Part shown: positions 12,330 to 23,457 of the stretch, piece after piece
Numbering within the stretch: the first letter of the stretch is position 1
Layout: every line of letters starts with the position of its first letter
NCBI GenBank assembly: GCA_027625915.1
Contig: JANTQA010000060.1
Span: 2,480,001-2,544,000, forward strand
Reading direction: 5' to 3'
Length of the DNA: 64,000 nt
Source of the DNA: Anaeramoeba flamelloides
Taxonomy: Eukaryota; Metamonada; Anaeramoebidae
Notes under the pieces: model-generated
What the model saw: the letters and a program-made list of their open reading frames with translations, nothing else
Database searches by the model: none
Told to the model about the DNA's origin: nothing
Translations under genes and position numbers: made by a program

Positions 12330-13502
12330 AAACAGCATTACAGAATTAAATCCCTCAATGAATTGTATAGTAGAAGCTTCTCTATTTGGATGGTAATTAT
12401 TGTTATGGTTGGCAGATTCTAAATTGAAAAAAAAAAAAAAAAGTTAGTACTTGAAGTATCTCCAAAGGAACTAAAATCCCAAAGGTACTAGAACATTAAT
12501 TGTTTTTTTTTTTTTTGGAGTAAATTCTTTTTCCAATTTTTGAATTTTGACATTTATACTCAAGATTTTTTTTTTTATTTTTTGAATTTCAAAAGGTAAT
12601 AGAAAGATCTTCAATATATAAACCTATAGAATGATTGTTTTATTTTCATTTTTCTAGGGCTAGTTTTCTCAATATATTTACAATATACAAGAATAATTTG
12701 TAAAAAAATCTTGGGTTAAGTGTCTAGTCGTTTACTGAAGAATTAATCCATACCCAATGAGTTACTTGAAACCAAAAAGAGTATTGTGAAATTTCCCTCC
12801 TTTTGATTGACAAAATCCAAATAACAATAAAAAAATCGGGAGTATCTCATTGGTAAAAAATTTATTTAAAAAAAATAGTTGAAAAAACATTCTCAATTCT
12901 CACAAAAAATTCAATTTAGAAGAAAAATTATTAATTGATTCTTTTTAAAAATTTCAAAATGGTCAAATTTTAAAAATTTAATCAAATTGTTGTCTAAAAG
13001 TATAAACTCAATTTAATTCGATTTAATCTTATTTGTGATTAGATTGTAACTCTCTTAATTTGAAATAGTAAGGATTTTGTAAGATCCTTAGAAAATTATA
13101 ACTTAATTTGAGAATAGGTTAAAAATTAAAAAAAAAAAAACTCCGAGATCTTGTAAAGAGCCAAATAGTGACACTTTAAAATCAAAACAGTCGTTTTCAA
13201 AATGATAAATCACTACAATTCTAATTGGAAATTGAGTGTAGTTCTTTGGATCTTTTTTCTGAAAATGGCCTCTTTTTTGATTGTTGATTTATGGAGATCC
13301 TTCAAACTTCACATATAAGGTAAGTTTTTGATTGTTATTATGCACTCTTTAAAATTGCGAATTTTTTTTTTACCATTTCAGAAAATTATTTTTAAAGATA
13401 ATGAATCGGTACATAAGTTATTTTTTTTTTTTAAATTATTTAATTTTTGACCAACTTGTTAGTATTTCAAATAAATTAAATATTATATATTTTCAAATTT
13501 GA

Positions 13503-13815
13503 AGTCTGAAGATTGATTATTCAACCTTTTTATGTCTCTTAAGGGGTTAGTGTCTACCAATGAGGGTTCCAAGATCAAAGTATGTTTTTATTGGTCCTAA
13601 CCGCATTACGGTTCGATGGTTCAAACGTCTTAAAAATCGATTCGTCAAGAATTAACGTTTGTTGATCTCATCAATTAAAAATGGTATATGTATTAAAAAA
13701 AAACAACAATTTCAGAATAAAATCTGCATTTCACAACAAATTTAAAGGTTGAATAATCAATATTCAGACTCATTAGTTGCAAAATATCTTTCTTAAATTT
13801 GTGGTGAAATGTAGA
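13503..13815. repeat. small inverted repeats at the left side of J
   Basis: TGATTATTCAACCTTT at 13514-13529 pairs with AAAGGTTGAATAATCA near 13744-13759. Beside it, CATTTCACAACAAATTTAA pairs with TTAAATTTGTGGTGAAATG near 13793-13811. Confidence 0.6.
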
Positions 13816-15139
13816 TTAGTTGCTAAAAAATTTAATTTTTTTAAAATATTTTATAATTTACCAATAGATTTTTTTGACCAATTATTTCTGAAATATTGGA
13901 AATATATTAATGATACAACTAGATTTATCAAAAGGAAAACAAAACTAATCAGTCTTATGTTTTTTACATCAATAGTTGAGTTAATCTTTGAAATTAAAAA
14001 AAAATAAAAAAAATAGTTACTTTTGGAAGTTCTAAATATGAATTATTAACTACTTTAATAATATTAAATTCCATTTCACTCAAAGGGTCCCAGCCAAAAA
14101 TGAAAAAGTCACTTTATTTTTAAGAATCAACCAAATTTATATGAAGTTTATTATTTCTCATATTTCTAAACAATCTAAGAGTCAATAATTATAAAAGAAA
14201 AGCCTGAACAAACCATAAATTTCAAAAAAAAAAAAAATGTTAAAAAATTTTTTGGGACCCATTCATTGGAACGTCTCGTGCAAAATTCTCAATTTCTTTA
14301 GGAAATTAAAATCGTTGATAATAAGATTTTTTACTTGTAAATGTATGAATTTTAAAAGAACATACAAAGCGTAACTTTTCTTAAGGTTTATTTCGTTTTT
14401 CAAACATTTTTTTTTTCAAAAAAAAATAAAAAAGTTAAAAAAAAAAAAAAGCAAAAACAAAATACAAAAAAAAACAAAATTTTACAAAATGAGAAAAAAT
14501 GATTTTGATCTAAAAATTGAAAATTTTAGTTTGATAAGAGTAATGAATTAAACTCATAGAATGTCTTCCATTTCTTCAATAAAACTGGTCCCCTTTGACT
14601 GAAAAAGAGTTTATTTTGAGTTACAATTTTTAGTTTTGAATAAAGAATTAAACGAAAAATTTCTAAAATGAAAATTTTTGATAGTGATCATTAGATAAAA
14701 TGAAATTATTTATTATGTAAAAATATTTAGAATGAATTTTTTAGAATTATTTGAAACCTGTAGTCACTATTCGCATTTACTTTCAAATTACAACATACTT
14801 TGATTAAATAGAAACCTATAGTGACACTAATCCCTGAAAACTCATTTTTTTTTTTCAAGAATCGTTGGGTTTTTTTCAGGACATATGGATCATTTTTAAT
14901 GAATGAAAAATCAACATTTGGTACTAGTTTACAAATTGAATTTTCAAAAAAGTTTGGGTCTTTTAACTAAACCAAGGATTATTTTTAATTGATGAGATCA
15001 ACGTATATTACTACTTGACTAATCGATTTTTTTTAGATTCATTTGAACCATGTAGTACTAATACCATTAACACCCAATAACAACACACTGTAATTATAGA
15101 CGAACCCATGTAGGAATCTAATCCCTGAAACTTAAGTCT
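13532..15139. repeat. inverted repeat J, about 150-bp arms, containing B2
   Basis: Arms 13532-13683 and 14985-15139 share TTGATCTCATCAATTAAAAA, an AAAATCGATT.GTCAAG block and GGTTCAAA. A third, partial copy of the outer arm lies at 14757-14848. Probably a degraded element with a duplicated end; B2 is nested within. Confidence 0.65.
14067..14611 (+). mobile_element. MITE family B, copy B2 (545 bp)
   Basis: Flanked by TA (14065-14066 and 14612-14613), with the B-type ends CATTTCACTCAAAGGGTCCC and complement of TTTTTCAGTCAAAGGGGACC. It sits inside the larger inverted repeat J, so it inserted later than J. Confidence 0.8.
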
Positions 15140-15182
15140 CTTTTTGTATATTAAAAATTTTTATTGTATTTGTCTTTTTTTT

Positions 15183-15342
15183 TAGGATTTTTTTTTAAAT
15201 AAAAGAACTTTAGAAATCAGTACTATAGTCAATTATTGTTAATTTTCAGTTTCTTTGATTGGTTAATGTTTAGGTCTACTCTAAAAAAAAAAGTATTCTG
15301 TTTATTTTGAAATGCAATAATTAATCTTTTCTACACACAGTT
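15183..15342 (+). repeat. repeat K, copy 1
   Basis: Direct repeat of 16404-16562: shared AGAACTTTA(A)GAAA, CAGTTTCTT and TTTAGGTCT segments. Unassigned. Confidence 0.55.
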
Positions 15343-16403
15343 TTTCTGTAACAACAGTATATTCCTCATTAAAAACGCCTTCTTTATTTCTTCGTTTAAC
15401 GATAAAACATAAACTGACCTTACCCTCACCTTAAAATATAACCCATAAAAAAAATACTAAAAATCTGCTTACTACTCCCCATTCATCAATTTCATTGGTT
15501 AAATACAACAAAATTACTTAAAATTCAATTTTACCCAGATAAAATAATACGTGAACAAAGACTATAAGCCCCTACGACCCAAAAAACACTAAAAATGAAA
15601 AACTGATCAAATATTTTCCATTTATACAATTAAAAAAACAAAATGAAAAAATAAAAATAAATAAAGTTTCAATTCAGCTTTTTCTTGAAAACATTTTTTG
15701 CCAAAAACATTGAATTCAAACTTGAAATTATGTATATTTTTAGATACACTTTCTTGTTTAAACTCATTTACAAAAACAAATTCTAAATTATGGGAATTTT
15801 CTTTTCACAAAAAGCTCTAATTTGGTACTCAAATGTTTTTTTTAGTTTTAAATGGTAAAATAAAAAAAAAGTTAAACTAAAAGGATAAACTTTCTGGAAA
15901 AGTATTCTAATTTAATATATTAACTTATTCTTTGATTTCAAACTTTTCTCAAACCGTATTTTTTCAAAAAAAAATAAAAAAGTGTACAGTAATTCCAAAA
16001 AATATTTTCGATATTCAAAAGTTGAGAGTGTTTTTATTCTAAAAAAAAATTATCACAGTGTTTAATGGAATTAAGTTATGTTCTTAATTTCGAAAAATAT
16101 TAATCAGAAAAAAATAGTGCTTAATTTTATTAAGTACATAATACGTGCTTTGAAATTAAATCTGTACTTTTTTTTTTCTTGTCCCTATGGAAAATATAAT
16201 CAACTACCCATTTGTATAGCAACGTTGTAATCAATTTTGAAGGTAAACTCGTTGATGTTTTAAGTAACTTTTAAATTAAGAATGCAATTTGTTGATTTCA
16301 GTTTTTCATAATATTCTCAATTTTTTTGTTGTTTTGATGAAAATTTTCAAAAATTTACTCTATTTTTTGAGTAAAATTTTCTAATTTGATCCTTCATTTT
16401 TGG

Positions 16404-16562
16404 AAATTTCTTTTTACATAATAGAACTTTAAGAAACCAATACCATATTTATTTATTATTTATTGTCAGTTTCTTAGATCGATTAATGATTTAGGTCTTC
16501 TATAACAAAAAAACACGCTTTTTATTTTGAAACAAGATTAAACTTTTCTTCACTCATCATTA
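16404..16562 (+). repeat. repeat K, copy 2
   Basis: Second copy of K, ending about 180 bp before the acyltransferase ATG, so it lies in the likely promoter or 5'UTR region. Confidence 0.55.
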
Positions 16563-16740
16563 TTACACATTAATTCGAGATGATCACTCTTCGACTATAA
16601 AATTATTGGCTCACAAACGTCAATCTTTGACTCGTAATACAAAAAGAGTCAAGTGTTTAATAGTTAAGTTGCTTACTTTACAAATTAAGGAATTTCCAAA
16701 AGAATTTCCAAAATTTATTTTTTTTTAGTTACTCATCCAA

Positions 16741-18327
16741 ATGAACCGTAAACTTACTCATTATGAGAAGAACTTTTGTATTTATTCAGTCAAAATGTCA
16801 TTTCGTTTTCAGTTGACTGGTAATGTCACCACCAATCTTTTAGAGCGAGCGTTGTACAAGCTTTACCATTTACAGCCTGGTTTACAGAGAGTTGCTTATC
16901 GAAAAGAACAAAAAGAAGAGAAAAAAGAAAAGGAAGAAAAAAAAGAAGAGGAAAATGAAGGCTATTTCAAAAAAGAAAAGGAAAATGTATACTATTTCAA
17001 GCCTTGGAGCTTTGAAGAGTGTTTTGACTTGCGAACGCACACACTTAACACTGAAAAGCTTGAACATTGGGCTGATATCCTTCATGCGATGCGAGCGGAG
17101 GTAAACGAAAATCCGCTCGACAAAGTATTTCGTGTAGCATTCTTGAAAAACTCTGATCCCGAAGGTCCACATGAGATCGTTACTTTTTTTGATCACTTAG
17201 CTGTGGACGCTCGTTCTTGCTTCGCGTTTGCTTCGGATCTTCTTGGCTTTCTAGCAGAGGGCATCGAAGGGGAAAAAAACGAGAACTTGCCAACCCCACT
17301 TGAGCCCATGGACTTTGACTTTGTACAAAAAGGATTGGACACTGTGCACAAAGGATCGCCAATTTTTACGGGACTTGATTTTGCCAGAGTTCCTGAGCTG
17401 ATGAACCCCATACCAGATCATAGCCCTATGCTGACTGAGGCACCCAAGTTTAAAGGTGATAACCAATATGGGTATGTGAAAGGATCCAAATACGCACAAC
17501 TAATTTTTGCTCTATCAGAAGAGGAAACCAAAGATCTTATTCAGTGCTGCCGAAAGAATGGTACAACCTTGTTTGTAATACTGACTGCAGCACTACACTT
17601 TTCAATTCCTCTTTTTTGGGGATTTGGTAAAAAAAAAGAGCAAAAACAAGAACAGGAAAAGGAGCAAGAAAAAGAACAGGAACAAGAACAAGAACAGGAA
17701 CAGGAAAAGGAGCAAGAAAAAGAACAAGAACAAGAACAAGAACAGGAAAAACTTGCAGAAAGTGGGATTGTGATTCCTGGTACATACTGGGAATGTCGAT
17801 CTTTTTTTGATGATCCTATACCCAAAAATTATTTTGCTACTGCTGTGTGGAACTCAGAATTTGGTGAAAGGACAATCGATAAGGAAACGGTTTTGTCAGA
17901 GTACATTGGATGGATCACCGAAAGACTCAATAAGCAGAAAAGTGAAAATATGATTATGAAAAACTTAAATTTTATGGCGAGTAACAAAAATACCATATGG
18001 GGCATCCCTACCTACTCTCATGTCAACAACTTTGGAAGTTACGAACAAATAGGTTTTAAAACACAAATGGGTGACTTCAAGATCACGGATTTTGACTTCT
18101 CCTTTATTCCTTCCTACCTTCCCTTACCAGTTATTCAATTATCAACCTTTTCCGTTTGCGGTCGGTTAAAGATCATTCCTCAGTTTTCCCGTCAAATTTA
18201 CAAACAAGAAACCATTGTCACGTTCATGAACAGTGTCTTCTTCCCCCTCCTTAAGAAATTAGTGAAAGAAAAATCCGATTTCTCTTTAGAGTCATTACAA
18301 AATACAATTGGTAAGAAGTTTAAGTAA
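16741..18327 (+). CDS. HxxxD acyltransferase (condensation/PapA/alcohol acetyltransferase superfamily)
   Basis: Intronless, 528 aa. The superfamily motif is DHLAVD, with His152 and Asp156 as the expected catalytic pair. The N-terminal pattern (LERALYKLYHLQPGLQ) and the C-terminal IWGIPTYSHVNNFG and GRLKIIPQFSRQIY fit the two-lobed CoA-dependent acyltransferase fold shared by PapA-type transferases, alcohol acetyltransferases and NRPS condensation domains. Substrate cannot be told; a stand-alone acyl-CoA-dependent O- or N-acyltransferase is likely. There are two charged insertions: Lys/Glu at about 55-80 and Gln/Glu at about 296-339, the second between lobes where a surface loop would sit. ATG at 16741 follows an A-rich stretch; an upstream TTTTTTTTAG could be a 5'UTR splice acceptor. 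Base composition is clearly more GC-rich than its surroundings. No signal peptide or membrane span. Confidence 0.82.
   Translation: MNRKLTHYEKNFCIYSVKMSFRFQLTGNVTTNLLERALYKLYHLQPGLQRVAYRKEQKEEKKEKEEKKEEENEGYFKKEKENVYYFKPWSFEECFDLRTHTLNTEKLEHWADILHAMRAEVNENPLDKVFRVAFLKNSDPEGPHEIVTFFDHLAVDARSCFAFASDLLGFLAEGIEGEKNENLPTPLEPMDFDFVQKGLDTVHKGSPIFTGLDFARVPELMNPIPDHSPMLTEAPKFKGDNQYGYVKGSKYAQLIFALSEEETKDLIQCCRKNGTTLFVILTAALHFSIPLFWGFGKKKEQKQEQEKEQEKEQEQEQEQEQEKEQEKEQEQEQEQEKLAESGIVIPGTYWECRSFFDDPIPKNYFATAVWNSEFGERTIDKETVLSEYIGWITERLNKQKSENMIMKNLNFMASNKNTIWGIPTYSHVNNFGSYEQIGFKTQMGDFKITDFDFSFIPSYLPLPVIQLSTFSVCGRLKIIPQFSRQIYKQETIVTFMNSVFFPLLKKLVKEKSDFSLESLQNTIGKKFK
17629..17757 (+). repeat. in-frame Gln/Glu coding repeat
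   Basis: GAA/CAA/CAG/AAG codons with a duplicated block that encodes QEKEQEKEQEQEQEQ twice, within the acyltransferase gene. Confidence 0.85.
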
Positions 18328-18401
18328 GAACTTACAAATCCAAATGGCTTTATATACACTTCAAATCATGTTGGAAAAAAGAACAATTAACAACTATAAA
18401 C

Positions 18402-18407
18402 AATAAA
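18402..18407 (+). terminator. candidate polyadenylation hexamer AATAAA
   Basis: AATAAA lies 75 bases after the TAA stop of the acyltransferase gene. In such AT-rich DNA the hexamer occurs often by chance, so only position supports it. Confidence 0.3.
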
Positions 18408-19504
18408 ATGACCATCAATAATTATCTAACTAATCTGTGCCTATTCATTTTTTTTTGATAGAAAATCTATTGAAAAAAAATAACTTTTTAATTTCTGGAA
18501 AAATAACAATTAGTGACCTTTTTCATTTTAAAATTTTATTTATGAATTATATTTTTTGAACCGTTCTTTTGTTTACAATGTATGTATAGTAATAGCAAAC
18601 CAAGAAAAAATTATTAATAGTTAACATTGTTTTTCTATTTATTTCTGACTTAATAACTTGTATGTTTTTTAAAAATCCAAATTTAATTTTAAATCCAAGA
18701 TATTACTCTTTCATTGATTTTGAATTGTATGGCAAGTTGCCGTTGTTTTTGTTTTTTTACTTCATTATATCACTCTAAGGGACCAAAACCAATACCAAAG
18801 AGAAAGAATAACTAGTCTACCAAACTCTTTGCAAAGTTTGTTACTGCAAAACCAATCGAGAATATTTTATTATTTGAGTATGATTTTGATATTTGGAATT
18901 TCATCAGAGAAAAAAATTTTCAGCTTCATGTTATTTTTTTTACTTTCAAATTCAAAACAAGGAAATTTCAAATAGAATCGATCAAATATTCCCGAAAATC
19001 CCAGAAAATCGAAAATGCACGAAACTGCTTTAACCTCTAAAGAAAGTAGTTATATTTTACCATTTTTTATTATTTTTTTATTTTCCATAAATAAAAATAT
19101 TTTGTTTTTTCTGAAGAGAATCAATAACAACTCTGCTATTAGTATAGATTACAAATGGGTCATTGAACCCCACTAATTATTAATCAATTAGTTAACAGAT
19201 AATCCGAATCTAATAATAGAAAATCATGGTAGGGGATATTTATTTAAAAAATATACCCCCCACGTTCACAGTTTCAACCATTTACAAATATCAAAGCTCT
19301 TATGGTTAGAAAATTTAAGGTAATAAAGAAAAAATAATTAAAATAAAGTGAAAACAAAAAATACTTAAAATAGTAAAAAATATATAAATTTAGGCACCTA
19401 GTGCCCCCACTTTTCTGAAAGTCAACGAATACTAATTATGAATCACAGAACGTGAAATTTTTATTTGTAATCGATAACCTTTCTTTCATGGTTTTTACCC
19501 CTCC

Positions 19505-19655
19505 TGTCCAGGACGTGGATAATTTTTAATTTGGTCATGTAAATGATAGTATTATTTTTTTACTTTATATTTTAATTATTTTTCTTCTTCTCTTTTTTAT
19601 TTAGTAAATTTTCTTTGATTACTCCTTTCTCTAAATAAATAAATAATTATTTTAC
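19505..19655 (+). repeat. repeat N, copy N1
   Basis: Carries GACGTGGATAATTTTTAATT and TTAATTATTTTTCTTCTTCT followed by TTACTCCTTTCTC; near-identical pieces occur at 26905-26995 and 50228-50365. Confidence 0.6.
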
Positions 19656-19717
19656 TATTTTTTAAAAATTACAATTGAAGGATCATTACTGAACAAAGAT
19701 TTTTTGATTATTATGAT

Positions 19718-20850
19718 ATATTGAAACTTTCAAAAACAAAATACCATTCAGTGCTATATTTATAAAAAGAAAGTGTAACCCAAAATAAAATAGAGTTGAA
19801 TCTTTCATTTTTCCATTTTTGAACATTTTTCTCATGGGTAAATTTAGTTTTGGATCAAAAAATATGTAAATATAAAAAAGTGAAATTAATCAAAGAGTAA
19901 AGTAAAAAAAAATAGACCCCAAAAGGTGTGTATTTGTAACAAATATTTTCTTTCAGAAGACCAAATACAAAAAATCACCTTACCAAATAAATTTGTTGAA
20001 ATCAAAAATAAAGAAAAAAATCTCTCAAAACCTATTTTTGAAGATTTTTTATCTTTTTCTTCTAAATTTGTATGAATCCAAACAATGTTTACCTTGGGAT
20101 TTCTCACCCCATTTCTATTACTGGTTTTATTTAAAAAACCATTTTTGTGACAAATTTGCTTTCAAAATTCTTTTTTCAAATATTTTTATCAAACCAAGCC
20201 AAAAAAAAAAATAATACAATTTCAAGAATTAAAATAAAACTGTTGAATTCTTGGAATCAAAAAATAATTACAAACATACCAAATCAAAATAAGTGAAAAA
20301 TTGAGAAAAAATTGAAAAGTCCGATTCAGGATTATTTTGATTTTCTCATTTTGATAGAAAATAAATAAGTATCAAAACCAATCAAATTTGTCCAATAAAC
20401 TCTTATTCTCAAAAAGAATTTAAAAAATAACTGATTTTACTGAACTAAAACTCGAATTAGATGAATTAATTGAAAATCGGATTTTTAAAATTGCTTTTGG
20501 AAATTCTTTGTAAATAAAAACGTAATTTGTTTCTCAAAAATTTTACAAACAAAATTATTTTCATAAAGAATTAAAAATAAAAACAAATAAAGAATAATTA
20601 ATTGTATCAAATGATACAGATAAGATCAAGAAATAAATGATTTATATTTATTTTTTCTTGATCATTTTTTTCATTTTTTTGAATTCCATTTTTTTTTATT
20701 GGTAGTAAATATTTTATACTAAGCTATATCCCAATCTAGTATTTATGAAAATATCAAAGTATTAGGCTGAAGAAATTATTTGAAGTATTCAGTTTCACAT
20801 AAATTGTGGCACTCAAAAAATGAAAAATGTACTTACCCCCTTAAAGAAAA
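19718..20850 (+). repeat. long repeat F, copy F1 (about 1.1 kb or more)
   Basis: Colinear with 55463-57015: shares CAAATTTGCTTTCAAAATTC, AAATAAATTTGTTGAAATCA and, at the far end, AAATGTACTTACYCCCTTA. No open frame is conserved between the copies; class unknown. Confidence 0.65.
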
Positions 20851-21264
20851 ATATATAATTTTATTTGATATTTCGTATATTCAAATCTTCGTTTTTTTTT
20901 TAGTATCAAAGAACTGAAAGTTTTTATTTCCCCGTTTACAATAAACCAAAACAAAATATTGTTTTTTTAAATTAATTTCTTGGAAAAATATTTGATCTTT
21001 CAAAAGAAAAGTCAAAAACATTTAAAAAATTAAATCAATTTTATTAACCAATATATTAAGATAACTATTTTTGAGATCCTAGATCATTAATTGTTTTAAA
21101 ATCCTTAATCTCGATATACTTGTTATTTTTTTAAATTTTTAGAGCCTTTGTTGAAGACTATTGATTTTTGAATTAAAAACGGGAAAAATTGTCTCTTCAT
21201 TTTCAATTTCCTAGATCAAATACCAAAGTCAAAAAATAACATCTACCTATTTGGTAACTCTATT

Positions 21265-21390
21265 TTATTAAGAAAAATATAGAAAAGCAAGTGTAAATAT
21301 TTTCCCATGTAGAATCCGAATACTCGTATAGTAAAATATTGAAAAGGAAGTGAAAATTTGACCCTTTTTGAATTCAAATACTAGTAAAAT
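21265..21390 (+). repeat. two tandem M-type ends
   Basis: Two head-to-tail matches to the M terminal block: GAAAAGCAAGTG...AATACTCGTA and GAAAAGGAAGTG...AATACTAGTA. Further single ends lie at about 23706-23762 and 31838-31893. Confidence 0.55.
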
Positions 21391-22491
21391 AAAAATCTTC
21401 CATGCCCGAAAAAATATACAAACTACATAAAAGTGTTCTAATAATCACTTTTTCATTCAAATTTATGATGCAAACAATGCGTTTCATGTCTCTCAAATTT
21501 TTCCATTAATGTTACCGGGCTGAAATGTTTTTTTTTGAATAATTCCCTGAGAAATTTATACTTTGTTTTTTAATTGTTAACTTTGAGATGATAGCCTAGA
21601 AGAGAAATAACCTGAAAATGTCTTTTTGCAAATAAATATAAAAATGGGTATATTTTGAAACTAAAAGTGATTATTTTAACAAATTCCATTTTTATCTTTT
21701 TCAATACCTACAAAGTTCTGAATTCTAATTTGTGAAATGATATATTTATCAAAAGCCTTGAAAAGATCTATGATTTTTGTGGAAAGAGATCCTCAACGAA
21801 AAAAAAAAGAAGTAATTTTTTTTTTATTCGAAATTCTTTAGAAAATTTAGTGATATACTTTTTTGTGTAAAAGTAAGCAATAACCTACTTTAGAAATTTT
21901 TCAAATTATTTCTTCTTTTTACCAGAAATGTTGAAAAGGGTTAAAGTTACTTTTTAATTTAAAAACTGTATAAAAAGAGGGTTATTTTTGGTACCATTGA
22001 AACCAATACTAATTCAGATTGGTTCATTTTACTTTAAAGAAGAAGAATATTTTTTTTAACTAAATTTGCAATAAAAATTGATCAAAAAGAATTTTCAACT
22101 TTTATTTGACAATAATATTTTTAGTATTTTGTAATGAATTTTTTTTGAGGGGGAAATTAAAGCTGTCAACTTTTTAAACTTTAAACAACACAGCGATTAT
22201 TAAAATCATGTTCATTTCAACATTATAAAACTGCACACAAAAATTTTTTCTTCTCTAATATTGATTAAATTTAATGAAGAACAAACACAAAGGGAACGAA
22301 AATGGAAATTGTTTTGACAACCAATTGACAAAAAGTATTTAATATTTTTCCTCTAACTTTTTTTCATTTATTTTTGACCCCAAACCGAATTTTTTTCTTC
22401 AACCAGTAAAAAAAAATACAAACAAGAAAACAAAAGCAAGTTCAAGGCAAACCCATTCTTAAAACATAACAAACCAACCAAAAAACAAACA

Positions 22492-23457
22492 ATGAACAGC
22501 CTTGGGCAAATCCAACAAATTGGACATCCAGTACCATATAGGTTAGCTAGCTTGAACACGAGAGAGCTATACCCTCGCGTGTCTCAATTATTGAGCCATG
22601 GCGATTTCCCAAACAAAAAAGGATCTGATCGAATCACAAGTGGAGTCAAATTGATGACATGGAATGTTCTCGCACAGGGGCTAACCCATGGCTTTCCCTT
22701 TGCGCCCGAGGGTTCGCTAAGCTGGGATCACCGCGGGCCCAAAATTTTGGAAGAAATTCGACGGATGTCTCCAGACATCCTGTTGTTTCAAGAAATGAAT
22801 AGGTTTGACTATTTGATGGAAAGCCTCGGGGACGAGTATAACGGAAGTTTCATTGCCAAGCCAGACTCGCCGAGCGCAAGGTTTGGCGAGAAAGCCGATG
22901 GGTGTGCCATTTTCACAAGAAAGAGCACAATTGAGGTTCTCAACACCTACTCACAAAGCTTTCAATACATGAACCAAGTCTACCTTGCACAGCAACTGTT
23001 TTTAAAAGAAGAAAACAGACAAATCTTGGCAGTTACCACACACCTAAAGGCATTTAACAACGCAAAGTGTCAGCTAATAAGGCAAAATGAAACAATGCAA
23101 CTATTAAAAGTGTTGCACAGGTTCTCAGCACAAGAAAAAATTCCTATTGTCATTGGTGCAGATATGAACGAAACCCCCGACAAGTTTTGCTATCAAATGC
23201 TCAAGCAGTCCAACTTTAAAAGTGCATACGACCTATTTGAAAATAGAGATCTTCCAGAATTCGACTATTACACGACCTGGAAAATCAGGAAAAGACCAAC
23301 GAAAAAAATTATTGACTACATTTTCTTTTCCCAAGACGATTTTGTTGTCAAGGATTTGGTGTTGCCACCAAAGAATCTAGGAGCAATCAAAATCCCAAAT
23401 TGGAGATACCCCTCAGATCATGTTGCCTTATGCGCTACTTTGCAGTTTAAAAATTAA
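22492..23457 (+). CDS. Nocturnin-like endonuclease/exonuclease/phosphatase-family protein
   Basis: Intronless, 321 aa, full length for the catalytic domain. Motifs in order: MTWNVLAQ (Asn58), PDILLFQEM (metal-binding Glu101), DGCAIFTR (136-143), VTTHLKA (His184), IVIGADMNETP (Asp224, Asn226), YTTWKIR (260-266), IDYIFFS (Asp275) and YPSDHVALC (Asp309, His310). The PDGCA-like segment and YTTWKIR together point to nocturnin rather than to general CCR4 or APE enzymes. Nocturnins remove the 2'-phosphate from NADP(H); earlier work called them deadenylases. All catalytic residues I can align are present. The start is the ATG at 22492, preceded by A-rich sequence (AACA). There is no Leu-rich repeat and no low-complexity insertion, unusual in this window. 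The gene is notably GC-rich for its setting. No neighbour suggests a partner. Confidence 0.88.
   Translation: MNSLGQIQQIGHPVPYRLASLNTRELYPRVSQLLSHGDFPNKKGSDRITSGVKLMTWNVLAQGLTHGFPFAPEGSLSWDHRGPKILEEIRRMSPDILLFQEMNRFDYLMESLGDEYNGSFIAKPDSPSARFGEKADGCAIFTRKSTIEVLNTYSQSFQYMNQVYLAQQLFLKEENRQILAVTTHLKAFNNAKCQLIRQNETMQLLKVLHRFSAQEKIPIVIGADMNETPDKFCYQMLKQSNFKSAYDLFENRDLPEFDYYTTWKIRKRPTKKIIDYIFFSQDDFVVKDLVLPPKNLGAIKIPNWRYPSDHVALCATLQFKN

Larger units (their letters stand above)
9547..16740. other. 7.2-kb divergent intergenic region
   Basis: Between the DENN start (minus) and the acyltransferase start (plus). Holds L2, E1, C1 with nested M1, a TA microsatellite, J with nested B2, and two K copies. Short open stretches (for example 10712-10912, 13777-14007) have no recognisable product. 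Both promoters must lie here, but no motif stands out from the AT background. Confidence 0.6.
18328..22491. other. 4.2-kb intergenic region
   Basis: Between two plus-strand genes. Holds a candidate poly(A) signal, N1, F1 and the tandem M ends. Nothing else recognised. Confidence 0.6.

Noticed and set aside
13600-13640. GGTTCGATGG as part of a tRNA T-arm.
   Set aside because: No anticodon or acceptor stem fits around it; it belongs to the J repeat arm.
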